NCBI GenBank assembly: GCA_027021365.1
Contig: JALUUM010000034.1
Location: forward strand, 1 to 34,439
Length of the DNA stretch: 34,439 nucleotides
Direction: 5' to 3'
Origin: Spirochaetales bacterium
GTDB taxonomy: Bacteria; Spirochaetota; Spirochaetia; SZUA-6
The notes under the pieces: model-generated
Seen by the model: only the letters and a program-made list of their open reading frames with translations
Databases searched by the model: none
What the model was told of the DNA's origin: nothing
Position numbers and translations under genes: made by a program
Shown here: in pieces, positions 25,101-33,515 of the stretch
Numbering within the stretch: the first letter of the stretch is position 1
Layout of the letters: every line of letters starts with the position of its first letter

Positions 25101-27119
25101 GGCAGAATCAAAGCGTATTCCATCTATATCGTAGCGCTCCAGCATTCTGCCAATGGAATCTGCCATCCATTCCCACACCTCATACCTTCTGTAGTTCAGC
25201 AGTTTTCCGTCATTCCAGCTTCCGTATCTCCCGTCCGTGGCGGCTCTCTCCACGAGGTTGCCTCTGTCGTCGTAGCATCTTACCACATACTCATCGGGTA
25301 ATTCCCTGCTCTTTCTGTTCAGGTGCGGTATCACATCGATTATTACTTTTATACCCAGTGAATGAGCCTTCTTTACAAGCCTGACAAATTCATCCTCTCC
25401 CCCGAGGGATGGTTCCAGCTCGACGAGACTCATCGGAGAGAAGGGTGACGGAGAAGTTGCACCGGGAGCCCAATCCTCCCTATTACTTCCCCTTTTCTGG
25501 GCACCAAGTATGTACACCGTCGTTATATGATAGCGGCTCTGCATATCTTCCAGATGGGCGGTTATATCTGAGAAATTGCCCAGACGTATCACTTCGCCGT
25601 GCTCATTGTAAACAAGGCCGGGATGTTCTCTGTCATCCCACCAGTAGAGCCTCGTGTACCCGTGGATGTCGGGAAAAATCTCAAGAACGATTTCACCCCT
25701 CACATCCGGAATAACATTTATCCTGCCGCTCAACTCCGGGCTCAACATCCACTTAAGACCTTTTTGAGTCTTTCTGAAGACGAGAAAATCGAACTGGCCT
25801 ATTTTTCTGAAACGGAAATTCGCCTTATATCCGCCTGATTCACCATCAAAGACAAGGGGAATATCGGTGTGCACGATATCTTTTTCCAGGACGAGACCTG
25901 TTTTTGAATTGCTCGAATATATGCGAAGGAAGAATGAAAGTTCTTTCGCCGGCCTTCTTTCCTGAAACTGGCCTGCAATGGGAATTTGAAATTCGAAGGT
26001 GTACTCTTTCCCAACCGGTGTCACGATGAATCTGGTTGCAAGCGGAGCATCGTACTCCCGTGGCGAGAAAATCCTTTCAAGAATCACATTGGCTCTGTTT
26101 CTAACCTCATGAATATCATGACCGGAGGCTGCAACGGCAAGTTTGACTATCTCCCTCAATGATTCCCTGTCACCCGCGGCCTTATACCGCCTTGCAAGCC
26201 GGTCGAGCTGTTTGACAGCTTTGAGGTTTTCATCATAATCGAAGCCCATAGGATCATGTGGAAGCCTGGCATTGAGACGCCTTGCCAGAGCGTGTCTCTC
26301 GGCTTCCGTGAATCTTTTTAGCTTCTTTCTTATTGTTACCGGTTTCGTAACAACTTCCAGCATACCGGCACGTTGGACGACTCTGTCTATCAACTCTTCC
26401 AGTTTCTTTTCCTCTTCGACACTGAGCCTTTCGGTATGGATATAACCTGTTTCGATGGCACGCTCTTCGGTCCTGAGGAGAAGCTTGAAAATCTCAAAAA
26501 ACCTCGTTTCTCCCCTTATCATCTCATAGAGAAGGGTATCGAATATCTGTAATCCAAGGTAAATTGATGCTATCTCTTCCCAGGGAGGCCCCGGACCCAC
26601 ATGGCTTATTACGGTGGCTCTGTCCTCCACATGAAAAATAGTTGGTTTGCCTGCCTCTTCCTTAATCACTACAAATCTCCTCTGCATGACGGATTCGGCA
26701 TAAACTGCATCACTCTCATCTGCCAGCATCTCGGCTATTGCGATATGAAGAAAGAGGATGGCATTTGTAAGTCTGGATGAAAGCCTTATATCACTCCTGT
26801 ATCTTTCCAGTACAACAGCATCCCCGGAAGCTATCTCTCTGAAAATCGAATCTTTGAGGGAAGAAATCTCCGATGTTACGGATTCCTCTTCCTGCAGTGA
26901 CTGAAAATCGGCAAAACTCAGCGGAACTTCACCGATGTGTCTATTCTTTATTTCTTCTATCAATCCGTGCGAAGGATAAAAGGGAAAGGCTCTCTTTTCA
27001 TTGAAGGCTTGTTCTATCGTATCCAGTATTTCCGTGGCTCCGAAATAATCATCCAGACTTACACTTTCCGAATACTTCTTACCAATGGAGGAGCTTCTTG
27101 TAAAAACAAGTTTTGCCAT
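22146..27119 (-). CDS. Fused GH13 alpha-amylase-type and GT5 glycogen synthase protein
   Basis: 1657 residues in three parts. Residues 1 to about 350 are mostly helical, with no domain I recognise. About 360-470 is beta-rich, like an N-terminal amylase or carbohydrate-binding module. About 475-930 is a GH13 barrel with all four regions: VIIDVIPHLN (D595), DGIRFDSAH (nucleophile D671), ISECYWG (acid E756) and GNHDENRP (D820). A helical linker follows. About 1112-1655 is GT5 glycogen synthase: ESVPFSKSGGLANVV (K1127), HNGNWQ near 1288-1293 and LYEPGGISQLEALACG with the two Glu of the EX7E motif. GT5 transfers glucose from ADP-glucose to glucan; the GH13 activity (hydrolysis, transfer or branching) is open. 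It follows the DUF2582 gene by 21 bases. Confidence 0.88.
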   Translation of the reverse strand: MAKLVFTRSSSIGKKYSESVSLDDYFGATEILDTIEQAFNEKRAFPFYPSHGLIEEIKNRHIGEVPLSFADFQSLQEEESVTSEISSLKDSIFREIASGDAVVLERYRSDIRLSSRLTNAILFLHIAIAEMLADESDAVYAESVMQRRFVVIKEEAGKPTIFHVEDRATVISHVGPGPPWEEIASIYLGLQIFDTLLYEMIRGETRFFEIFKLLLRTEERAIETGYIHTERLSVEEEKKLEELIDRVVQRAGMLEVVTKPVTIRKKLKRFTEAERHALARRLNARLPHDPMGFDYDENLKAVKQLDRLARRYKAAGDRESLREIVKLAVAASGHDIHEVRNRANVILERIFSPREYDAPLATRFIVTPVGKEYTFEFQIPIAGQFQERRPAKELSFFLRIYSSNSKTGLVLEKDIVHTDIPLVFDGESGGYKANFRFRKIGQFDFLVFRKTQKGLKWMLSPELSGRINVIPDVRGEIVLEIFPDIHGYTRLYWWDDREHPGLVYNEHGEVIRLGNFSDITAHLEDMQSRYHITTVYILGAQKRGSNREDWAPGATSPSPFSPMSLVELEPSLGGEDEFVRLVKKAHSLGIKVIIDVIPHLNRKSRELPDEYVVRCYDDRGNLVERAATDGRYGSWNDGKLLNYRRYEVWEWMADSIGRMLERYDIDGIRFDSAHAVPIMMKRNNYPLVGEKNRSDEEMLYGDIVVNDREGDHFITTGYYDSLCRDLVACPFHHFLMSRIEAKLKELKKKFFINISECYWGRERYLARSGIVPYNSALLKICENISRGKSDVREIYHLYDEYFPKVLPEGTELLGILGNHDENRPLLVFGERGLQAASMLISFMSNIILDYEGNAEGEGWKVYLDNVFVNWNQFFYVSNRGINSFYRRLYSFHHDNRGKGYLVWTNNDSVVGAIKFCDEAIWIGAFSFSESTQYASLQFDNPALPIENDIFFRIEDPIFSHITGKYNHITGLELKSSNINVTIPYTDRYKLLKVVEVKEASRYYSNFIHDSFVRLCRIERPEIFNSNFAFREMAKHLDSFEDFSLYIKDHLLPIFSRESSDTLELGLKRMMFHFHRMGIKDGRVILDYLGRLSQSEDERMQLLGRKLVEHNARGPLVFISAESVPFSKSGGLANVVYELPRELVSMGEEVYVITPMYRQGDEKAVMMMQKNTKKYGIRYEGFNVSFRIQDSHYEVGVHSGTVEGIHFILLDHHELFDGLYWGYTGEEKLKRRIGLARASAEVIVAMNLFPLFIFTNDAFAGLFNGIVRSDYNYMWKANFRNTTFFHIIHNGNWQYFDSFERYENGKDLFSLFNLPMERAGDFIDPVHPERINCMATGVRFSDAVITVSPSYAKQIKLASDGLERILKTVIGINNAIGRDFVERIERRFKESGFVENYYERFIQAVETDALLREKVEKRYPELLEGPYRCEKISGKMRRFIVTRMRNKLLLQAERGLKVDPDKVLFTMVHRISEQKGFQLLLEASQGIFQGLRFQGIIGGPVSWGDRRGEELAEGLVQLGNYYRGDASVSIGFQEISVLLLSSDLFLMPSLYEPGGISQLEALACGCLVVARATGGLRDTVKPVRVRGYLVEGNGFLFTDYTPAAFYDAMERAYRFLTSSRENIVYRARINAMHSVYYWDKPARKYLDTIYSMKEIIRV

Positions 27120-27127
27120 GAGGTTTA

Positions 27128-27149
27128 TGTTATTCCTCTGTTATTCCTT
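27128..27149. repeat. Tandem 11-bp repeat at the DUF2582 stop / fusion gene leader
   Basis: TGTTATTCCTC (27128-27138) and TGTTATTCCTT (27139-27149) are adjacent with one mismatch. On the minus strand the first reads AAGGAATAACA, holding the DUF2582 stop codon TAA, and the second reads GAGGAATAACA, holding GAGG-type purines about 14 bases before the fusion gene's ATG. The duplication may therefore have supplied or spaced the ribosome site. Confidence 0.75.
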
Positions 27150-27368
27150 TAGTGCAATTCTCACATTTTTGCCATTGGTGTAAAAAATCAATTTATCTTC
27201 ACGTGCCAGCCAGCCTATAGCCTCATGTAGAAGATTGCTTGGAAGACCTGTCCTGTTCTTGAGCATAGCCGGGGACATCCCCTCACTCTCACCTTCCAGT
27301 GTTTGCCATGCCTTAAGGGTTTTCCACACCTCACCGGCTGCGTTCCCTATTTTTTCAACCATCTCCAT
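27141..27368 (-). CDS. Winged-helix protein of the DUF2582 type
   Basis: 75 residues, normal for this small family. Hallmarks: IGNAAGEVWKTLKAWQ near 7-22, then a helix-turn-helix SPAMLKNRTGLPSNLLHEAIGWLAREDKL near 32-60 with the typical AIGWLARE, and a short wing (IFYTNGKNVRIAL). Family members are thought to bind DNA or a protein partner; their role is not defined. GGAGG 8 bases before the ATG supports the start. It precedes the GH13-GT5 fusion on the same strand by 21 bases and is divergent from the debranching enzyme gene (130 bases), which makes it a reasonable but unproven local regulator of the glycogen genes. Confidence 0.75.
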   Translation of the reverse strand: MEMVEKIGNAAGEVWKTLKAWQTLEGESEGMSPAMLKNRTGLPSNLLHEAIGWLAREDKLIFYTNGKNVRIALKE

Positions 27369-27424
27369 GGCTGCCTCCGACTTTTTCTCATAATTTGCTA
27401 TACAATATGTATCATTAATTTAAT

Positions 27425-27486
27425 ACTATTACAGATGACCCATAGTTGCAACAGTTCGACAGTATCCTTAAAAGAGTAAAGCATAA
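27425..27486 (+). promoter_or_regulatory. Weak candidate promoter of the debranching-enzyme operon
   Basis: In the divergent region TTGCAA (about 27446-27451) is followed after 17 bases by TAAAAG (about 27469-27474); each matches four of six positions. Near the same place, read on the minus strand, TTGCAA and TAGTAT are also 17 apart and could serve the DUF2582 gene. Both are marginal. Confidence 0.25.
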
Positions 27487-27498
27487 GGAGAAAAGCAG

Positions 27499-29508
27499 AT
27501 GAATGAAATCGCAAAGCAAACCCGATTCCCCGAATGGATACTCACCAACGATTCCGGTGGTTATGCTCTCGGCACGGATAAATTGATAAATACACGCAAA
27601 TACCACTCTCTCCTCTGTGCTTCAAATGATGCACTCTGGCGTGTGAACCTGGTAAACTCGATAGAAGAGAGAATTCCTGAACTGGATGCCTACCTCGATT
27701 CCAACGATTACGGAGACACGATTTATCCACAGGGCTTCAAGTTGATAGTAGCCTCTACGCTGAGGCCTTACCCTTCCTTTCTCTATGGAATCGGTAGAGA
27801 CCTACGCATAGAAAAATCGATCAGGATGCACTCCCGACACAATATTACAATGGTTTCCTATAAGAATCACGGAAAATCCCCTGTCGGTCTTGCCTTGAGG
27901 TACAAATTCTCCCTGCGGGATCATCACCATGTCAATCCTCCCGGAAGCTTCGACTCTGTGGAAAGGGGGGAAAGCTCCGTGGAGCTTGCTTTCAAATCGA
28001 AAAATCATATTGATTCTTGCCACGCGAGTATCAGAAGGGAAAGTGTGAATCGCTCGGCATACATCCATTGCCTTTCAGGAAAAATAACGGAAGCCCCTAT
28101 TGTCTTCAGGAATGTTCACTACTCGATAGAAGATTTCAGAGGCTACGATTCCACAGAAGACCTCATTTCTCCTTTTATCCATACACTCACCCTCTATCCG
28201 GAAAGGGAGATCGATATACTCCTCTCTGACCGGCCTATAGAAGGCAGGGGCCATTTCACTAAAATCGTGGATGAAATCAAGAACCGCTACTCTTCTTTAC
28301 CGAGGCACTTCCCGGAGAAGAAACCCTTCTATGAATCGGAATACCCTGTTCTTCTCCAACAGATGATGGATGATTTCAAGATAAGGGGAGATATCATAGC
28401 AGGCTACCCCTGGTTTTCATGCTGGGGCCGGGATACGATGATTTCACTGGAAGCCTTTTCAATGAAGAACGAAGAGGATGGTAGTGAATCATCTTTCATA
28501 TTCAACGTGCTGGACGGTTACGGGCGCGAGATGAGGGAAGGTGTGCTACCCAACGTAAAAGGAGAAAAGGAAGAGGGCCGAAACTACGATACGGTGGATG
28601 CTTCTCTGCTCTTCGCAAACAGGATATTCGAATCATTTCACCACTTCGGGAGAGGCGAGAAAAAGAACTTGTTCGGTTACGTGGCCAGGATAGTCCTGAA
28701 TTATGCACACAACCCGAACCTTCCCTTCTACATGGACAGAGATGATTGTCTGATCACCCTAAAGAGCGGTTCAGGAAGGGCAATGACATGGATGGATGTA
28801 AAGATAGATGGTACCCCGGTTACCCCTAGACACGGAAAGCCGATAGAGATAAATGCACTCTGGTTCAATTGCCTTATGATGACGGAAATCATGATGAACC
28901 GTCTCGGTATGACTTCTATTTCAGATTCATCCCATTCTATCACAGTCGAAGAGGTTAGGGCCATGGCTGGAAAAGTCCGAAAGAGTATGGCATCCTTCTT
29001 TCACAACGGAGTGTGGTGTGACAGAATAGAGGACGGGAGACCGGTGGAGGAGATAAGGCCGAACTTCGTAATAGCGCATTCGCTTCCCTTCGATTTCACT
29101 GACAGTGAGGGCCTTATGAGGGCACGTGAAATTGCCGAGGAAGAACTCCTCACACCCTACGGATTGCGATCGCTTTCGATGCACTCTCCTATGTACATAG
29201 GCTACTATGGCGGAAGCCAGAGAGAGAGGGATCTGGCCTACCACCAGGGTACCGTCTGGACATGGCTCCTCCTCCCCTATGCAAAACTCATTGCCAAGAC
29301 AGAGGGGGATTCGGGTAAACTCGCTGAAAAATTGGAGGAATCGGTTAGCAACCTTAAAAAAGGCATTCTCGAGGGAATCTTTTCATCCGTTGCAGAAGTA
29401 TGGGACGGAGACAACCCCACCGTGCCAAAGGGAGCGCCCGCACAGGCCTGGTCTGTGGCAGCACTCTACTGTATAGAGAAAATGGCAGGGAGAACTACAG
29501 GGAAGTGA
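27499..29508 (+). CDS. Glycogen debranching enzyme (amylo-alpha-1,6-glucosidase, GH133 type)
   Basis: 669 residues, usual length for the bacterial/archaeal type. The N-terminal domain begins with FPEWILTNDSGGYALGT..NTRKYHSLL (about 9-40), typical of GDE-N, and the C-terminal (alpha/alpha)6 domain carries GYPWFSCWGRDTM at 302-314, whose Asp belongs to the active site. EGVLPN, TVDASLLF and a final HQGTVWTWLL, DGDNP and PKGAPAQAWSVA follow the family. It removes the glucose stubs left at branch points by phosphorylase. AAGGAG 13 bases upstream of the ATG. It is first in a plus-strand operon: the GT4 gene begins 10 bases after it, and phosphorylase follows. Confidence 0.92.
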   Translation: MNEIAKQTRFPEWILTNDSGGYALGTDKLINTRKYHSLLCASNDALWRVNLVNSIEERIPELDAYLDSNDYGDTIYPQGFKLIVASTLRPYPSFLYGIGRDLRIEKSIRMHSRHNITMVSYKNHGKSPVGLALRYKFSLRDHHHVNPPGSFDSVERGESSVELAFKSKNHIDSCHASIRRESVNRSAYIHCLSGKITEAPIVFRNVHYSIEDFRGYDSTEDLISPFIHTLTLYPEREIDILLSDRPIEGRGHFTKIVDEIKNRYSSLPRHFPEKKPFYESEYPVLLQQMMDDFKIRGDIIAGYPWFSCWGRDTMISLEAFSMKNEEDGSESSFIFNVLDGYGREMREGVLPNVKGEKEEGRNYDTVDASLLFANRIFESFHHFGRGEKKNLFGYVARIVLNYAHNPNLPFYMDRDDCLITLKSGSGRAMTWMDVKIDGTPVTPRHGKPIEINALWFNCLMMTEIMMNRLGMTSISDSSHSITVEEVRAMAGKVRKSMASFFHNGVWCDRIEDGRPVEEIRPNFVIAHSLPFDFTDSEGLMRAREIAEEELLTPYGLRSLSMHSPMYIGYYGGSQRERDLAYHQGTVWTWLLLPYAKLIAKTEGDSGKLAEKLEESVSNLKKGILEGIFSSVAEVWDGDNPTVPKGAPAQAWSVAALYCIEKMAGRTTGK

Positions 29509-29518
29509 TAGCTCTAAA

Positions 29519-30781
29519 ATGAAGGTTTTGATGTTGACATGGGAGTTCCCTCCCTATTACACCGGCGGCCTTGGTACAGCGTGTAAGGGCATGGTGCGGG
29601 CGCTCCTTGCAGGGAAAGGCATTGTCATATATCTCTTCCTTCCCTCTGAAAAACCTGCATTCTTCGTGTTTACAAGGCCCGAAGACACAGAGAGGCTTAA
29701 GCCCATTTCCCTTTCAGTGGATAAGGGAATTAAAGAACAGCCGGAAAGACCTGAAGTTTTCACCGGTTACTACAACCCTGAATTACGGAACAGGGACAAG
29801 CTGCCTGCAGCCCGGCCGCAAGGACAAAGCGAGGAAATTTCCAGCCTGGCAGATGCCATTCAATCCGCCCTGGTAGGGGATGAACCGATTTTCAGGATGG
29901 CAAGGATGTACAGCCAAATGCTCCGTTCCCACGGGATGAAACTTGACTACGATGTAGTTCATGCACATGACTGGGTCACATTTCCCGCTGCCGTAAGCCT
30001 TGGAGCTTCGAGCGGGAAACCTGTTATACTGCACATCCACTCCACCGAGTATGACAGGGCAGTGGGAAGGGGTGATGCGAGAATTCACAGGATAGAGGAA
30101 CTCGGTTTGAGGGCAGCCGACAGGGTGATAGCTGTCTCCAAACGAACGAGAAGGCAACTGATAAGGAATTACCGGGGCATCGACGGGGAGAAGATTTCCG
30201 TCGTGTACAATGGCATCGAGTCAGGGGAATGGAAGAGAAGCGGTAGGGCAGACAGGAACCCTGTTGTAGTCTTCCTGGGGAGGCTCGAAAGGCAGAAAGC
30301 TCCGGACTACTTTATCGAAACTGCAAGACTCGTGGGGAAAGAAATTGCCGGTGTAAAATTCGTAGTTGCCGGCCAGGGAAGCGAAGAAGGGCGGCTGCGG
30401 CAAGTATCAGGTGGAGTCTCTTTTACCGGCTTCCTTAACAGGGAAAGAGTCAGAGAACTGCTTGCCCGCTCTGACATTCTGCTGCTTCCCTCCAGAAGGG
30501 AACCCTTCGGACTCGTTGCACTGGAGGCAATGGCAGCCGGCGTAGTGCCTGTAGTACCGGCAAACTCCGGCGTGGCGGAGATTCTACGTAATGCAATCAA
30601 AACCGAAATGAAGAATCCGGGAGAGACGGCAAGAATCATTATCGGGCTTTTAAAGGAACCGGACAAGCTTGCCGAGCTCAGGGGAAAATGCATCGAGGAG
30701 GCAGGGGAACATGAATGGAGCCGAAGGGTCGGTAAGATAGTGCGAGTGTATCGGGAGGAAATCGACAGGATGAGAAGGTAA
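29519..30781 (+). CDS. Family 4 glycosyltransferase of the glycogen-synthase-like group
   Basis: 420 residues with GT-B fold. N-terminal MLTWEFPPYYTGGLGTACKG holds the nucleotide-sugar glycine turn (GGLG, 16-19). HAHDW is at 148-152, LHIHSTEYDRAVGRG at 171-185 and VVYNGIE at 228-234. VFLGRLERQKAPDYFIETAR opens the C-terminal domain at 251-270, and EPFGLVALEAMAAG at 328-341 has the EX7E pair (E328, E336). This matches GT4 glycogen/glucan synthases of bacteria and archaea. It is 10 bases after the debranching gene and before phosphorylase. It could be a second glucan synthase using ADP- or UDP-glucose; the acceptor is unproven. A linker rich in Pro, Arg and Gln (about 70-105) looks flexible. 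Confidence 0.8.
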   Translation: MKVLMLTWEFPPYYTGGLGTACKGMVRALLAGKGIVIYLFLPSEKPAFFVFTRPEDTERLKPISLSVDKGIKEQPERPEVFTGYYNPELRNRDKLPAARPQGQSEEISSLADAIQSALVGDEPIFRMARMYSQMLRSHGMKLDYDVVHAHDWVTFPAAVSLGASSGKPVILHIHSTEYDRAVGRGDARIHRIEELGLRAADRVIAVSKRTRRQLIRNYRGIDGEKISVVYNGIESGEWKRSGRADRNPVVVFLGRLERQKAPDYFIETARLVGKEIAGVKFVVAGQGSEEGRLRQVSGGVSFTGFLNRERVRELLARSDILLLPSRREPFGLVALEAMAAGVVPVVPANSGVAEILRNAIKTEMKNPGETARIIIGLLKEPDKLAELRGKCIEEAGEHEWSRRVGKIVRVYREEIDRMRR

Positions 30782-30894
30782 AATTGGTGTTGCAAAATCA
30801 TCACTATTTCTATTATATAAGGATTTAAAAGATTGATTCGTGCCGTGAGTATGATTATTTTCTTAGAACGCAAAGCTACGTTGGAGGTCCTAAA

Positions 30895-33426
30895 ATGTTT
30901 TTCAAGAATATTTTCGTAAACCCCAGATACCCTGCCAAACTGGAGAAGCTCTTTACATTGGCATACAACCTGTGGTCACTGTGGGACGCCGATGCCCTGG
31001 GGCTTTTCTACAGGGTGGATGCGCCCCTGTTCAGATCACTCAACAAGAACCCGATAAAGCTGCTTCACAACATAACAGACAAACGAATGGAGGAGCTGGC
31101 CAGGGACGAGGCATTCCTCTACGATCTCGAAAAGGTGTGGAAGAAATTCGAGCTGTACACAAAACATCACAAACTGTTCAGCGATACGTACAAGGATTCG
31201 ACAATTGCATACTTCTCCATGGAGTACGGGCTTCACAAGTCGATTCCCAACTATGCCGGCGGACTGGGAATTCTCTCCGGTGATCACCTAAAGGGTGCCT
31301 CGGACATAGGAATCCCTATCATCGGAGTGGGCCTCTTTTACAGGTACGGATACTTCAACCAGAGGATAAATGTGAATGGCCTCCAGGAAGAGAATTACGT
31401 GGAAAATGATGTCTACTACATGCCCATAAGGGAGTTGAAAGACGAAAGGGGAGAATCGGTTTTCGTTACTGTTGATATCCTGGGGAAACCTGTCAAGGTG
31501 AAGGGATGGTATATAAATGTCGGGATGATAAAACTCATCCTCCTTGACACCAATGTGGAGGACAATCCCACCGAATTCAGAGCAATCACCAATTACCTCT
31601 ACGATGCGGACAGGGACAAGCGGATTCAACAGGAAATAATTTTGGGTTTCGGCGGGCCGAGGATGCTCGACCGGATAGGGATAAAACCAACCATATACCA
31701 TTTGAACGAGGGGCACTCTGCATTTCTCATCCTCGAAAGGCTGAAAAGCTATATAGGAGAGGGTTACACCTTTAGCGAGGCATGCAAGATCGTAAAGGCC
31801 AGCTCGGTGTTCACCACCCATACGCCGGTCCAGGCCGGTAACGAGAACTATCCCGTTGAAAAGGTTAAGGAATACCTCGAGAAGGATATCGAGGCTCTCG
31901 GCATTAAGTTCGATAATTTTGCCCAATATGGTTTTTACGGCGATGAGAAAACATTCTGGCTTCCCGCCCTTGCCATCCGCTTTGCATCGAGGGTAAACGG
32001 AGTCTCGAAACTGCACGCAGAAGTATCGAGAAAGATGTGGAAAGACCTCTTCCCGAACCGGCTATTCGAGGAGATACCGATAATCGGAATCACCAACGGG
32101 GCACACTACTCATGGCTCTCCACCGAGATGCAGCAGCTATTCAGCAGGTACCTCGGCCCGGATTTCATATACTCCAACAACAACGAGGGTATCCTGAAGC
32201 GAATACTGGAAATTCCCGACGAGGAGATCTGGGAAGCACACATGCAGAGAAAGAGGGAAATGATAGCATTCCTGCGTGATTACATGAAGAAAAACTACAC
32301 TGAGAAGGGTTTTTCACTTGTAAAGATAAGAAAAGTCCAGGACATTCTCAATCCTCGTACCCTGACGATAGGTTATGCAAGGAGGTTTGCAACCTACAAG
32401 AGGGCCACATTGATAATAAAGGACAAGGAAAGGCTCAAGCGGCTGATATCCAACCCCGATAAGCCAGTTCAGATAATCTTTTCCGGGAAGGCTCATCCTG
32501 CAGACCTCGCAGGGAAGAACATGATAAAGGAGATAATAGACTATGCCAGGGAATACGGCCTGGAAGACAGAATCATATTCGTAGAAAATTATGACAGGAG
32601 CATCGCGGAACACATAGTACAGGGTGTCGACGTGTGGCTCAACAACCCCATAAAGCCCCTGGAAGCATCTGGAACCTCGGGCATGAAGGCGGGAATGAAC
32701 GGTGTACTCAATTTGAGTGTCTTAGACGGATGGTGGCCGGAATGCTACAACTGCAAGAACGGCTGGGCAATAACGGCAGGAGAAATCTATGAAAACCAGG
32801 AACTGAAAGACCTCGCCGAGGCAAACCAGATATACGACACGATAGAGGAGGATATACTGAACCTCTACTACAGACGGGACGAGCACGACATCCCCCGGGA
32901 ATGGGTACGAATGATGAAAGAATCAATCTATACCGTTTTCAAGGGATTCAATATCGGAAGGATGCTGGAAGATTACAGCCACGAGGCATACATACCAGCC
33001 ATAGAGACGACGAGGAAACTTACCGAAGGAAATGGCAAGCTGTTGAAGGAACTGGAAAAGGAATATCAATCAATAAGGTCAGTCTGGGACAAAATCCATA
33101 TCAAGGATGTCTTTACCGATATAGATTCGAAGGAAGCACTGTTTTCGGGTGATACGATCAATATAGACTGTTATGTTTACCTGGATGATGCGGGTAAAGG
33201 GCTTTTTGACCTCGAACTTTGTTACTATGTGGAAAAAAAGAAGGAGTTGAAGGTGGAAAAAATGCACTTTGCCGAGAGGTATGACGACAAGACGGCGAAG
33301 TTCAATATAAAGCTCAAACTGGAATCATCCGGTATCCAGAAACTCACCATTCGGCTCGTACCAGCCAACAGGGAGATAAGGCTTCTCTACCCCGAACTCA
33401 TCAAGCTCAAAGATTCACAACCCTGA
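30895..33426 (+). CDS. glgP: Alpha-glucan (glycogen) phosphorylase, GT35
   Basis: 843 residues, the short bacterial/thermophile form (about 840 residues). It releases glucose 1-phosphate from glycogen or maltodextrin ends using PLP. Motifs: IAYFSMEYGLHKSIPNYAGGLGILSGDHLK near 103-133, IYHLNEGHSAF near 266-276, THTPVQAGNENYP near 305-317, IGYARRFATYKRA near 490-502, SGKAHPAD near 527-534 and the PLP site EASGTSGMKAGMNG with K598. The C-terminal 100 residues (from about 740) are a beta-rich extension. GGAGG lies 8 bases before the ATG. The gap of 113 bases after the GT4 gene shows no terminator. A 13-bp triple repeat sits across the stop codon. Confidence 0.93.
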   Translation: MFFKNIFVNPRYPAKLEKLFTLAYNLWSLWDADALGLFYRVDAPLFRSLNKNPIKLLHNITDKRMEELARDEAFLYDLEKVWKKFELYTKHHKLFSDTYKDSTIAYFSMEYGLHKSIPNYAGGLGILSGDHLKGASDIGIPIIGVGLFYRYGYFNQRINVNGLQEENYVENDVYYMPIRELKDERGESVFVTVDILGKPVKVKGWYINVGMIKLILLDTNVEDNPTEFRAITNYLYDADRDKRIQQEIILGFGGPRMLDRIGIKPTIYHLNEGHSAFLILERLKSYIGEGYTFSEACKIVKASSVFTTHTPVQAGNENYPVEKVKEYLEKDIEALGIKFDNFAQYGFYGDEKTFWLPALAIRFASRVNGVSKLHAEVSRKMWKDLFPNRLFEEIPIIGITNGAHYSWLSTEMQQLFSRYLGPDFIYSNNNEGILKRILEIPDEEIWEAHMQRKREMIAFLRDYMKKNYTEKGFSLVKIRKVQDILNPRTLTIGYARRFATYKRATLIIKDKERLKRLISNPDKPVQIIFSGKAHPADLAGKNMIKEIIDYAREYGLEDRIIFVENYDRSIAEHIVQGVDVWLNNPIKPLEASGTSGMKAGMNGVLNLSVLDGWWPECYNCKNGWAITAGEIYENQELKDLAEANQIYDTIEEDILNLYYRRDEHDIPREWVRMMKESIYTVFKGFNIGRMLEDYSHEAYIPAIETTRKLTEGNGKLLKELEKEYQSIRSVWDKIHIKDVFTDIDSKEALFSGDTINIDCYVYLDDAGKGLFDLELCYYVEKKKELKVEKMHFAERYDDKTAKFNIKLKLESSGIQKLTIRLVPANREIRLLYPELIKLKDSQP

Positions 33427-33444
33427 TTCACAGTATTGATTCAC
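33412..33444. repeat. Three-copy 13-bp repeat across the glgP stop
   Basis: GATTCACA begins at 33412 and 33425, and GATTCACC at 33438, each exactly 13 bases apart; the intervening bases (ACCCT, GTATT) differ. The glgP stop TGA (33424-33426) falls between copies one and two. No hairpin is formed, so this is a tandem duplication rather than a terminator. Confidence 0.75.
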
Positions 33445-33515
33445 CCCGGTCTGCTGTACCAATTCAGCACCTCGATTTCTCGGATTGATTCCCAGGCTCA
33501 CAGTGGGCATGCAAC

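Noticed and set aside
31288..32016. 242-residue open frame on the minus strand
   Set aside because: It is antisense to the phosphorylase gene, which is intact; it is rich in improbable Cys, His and Tyr runs and has no start signal.
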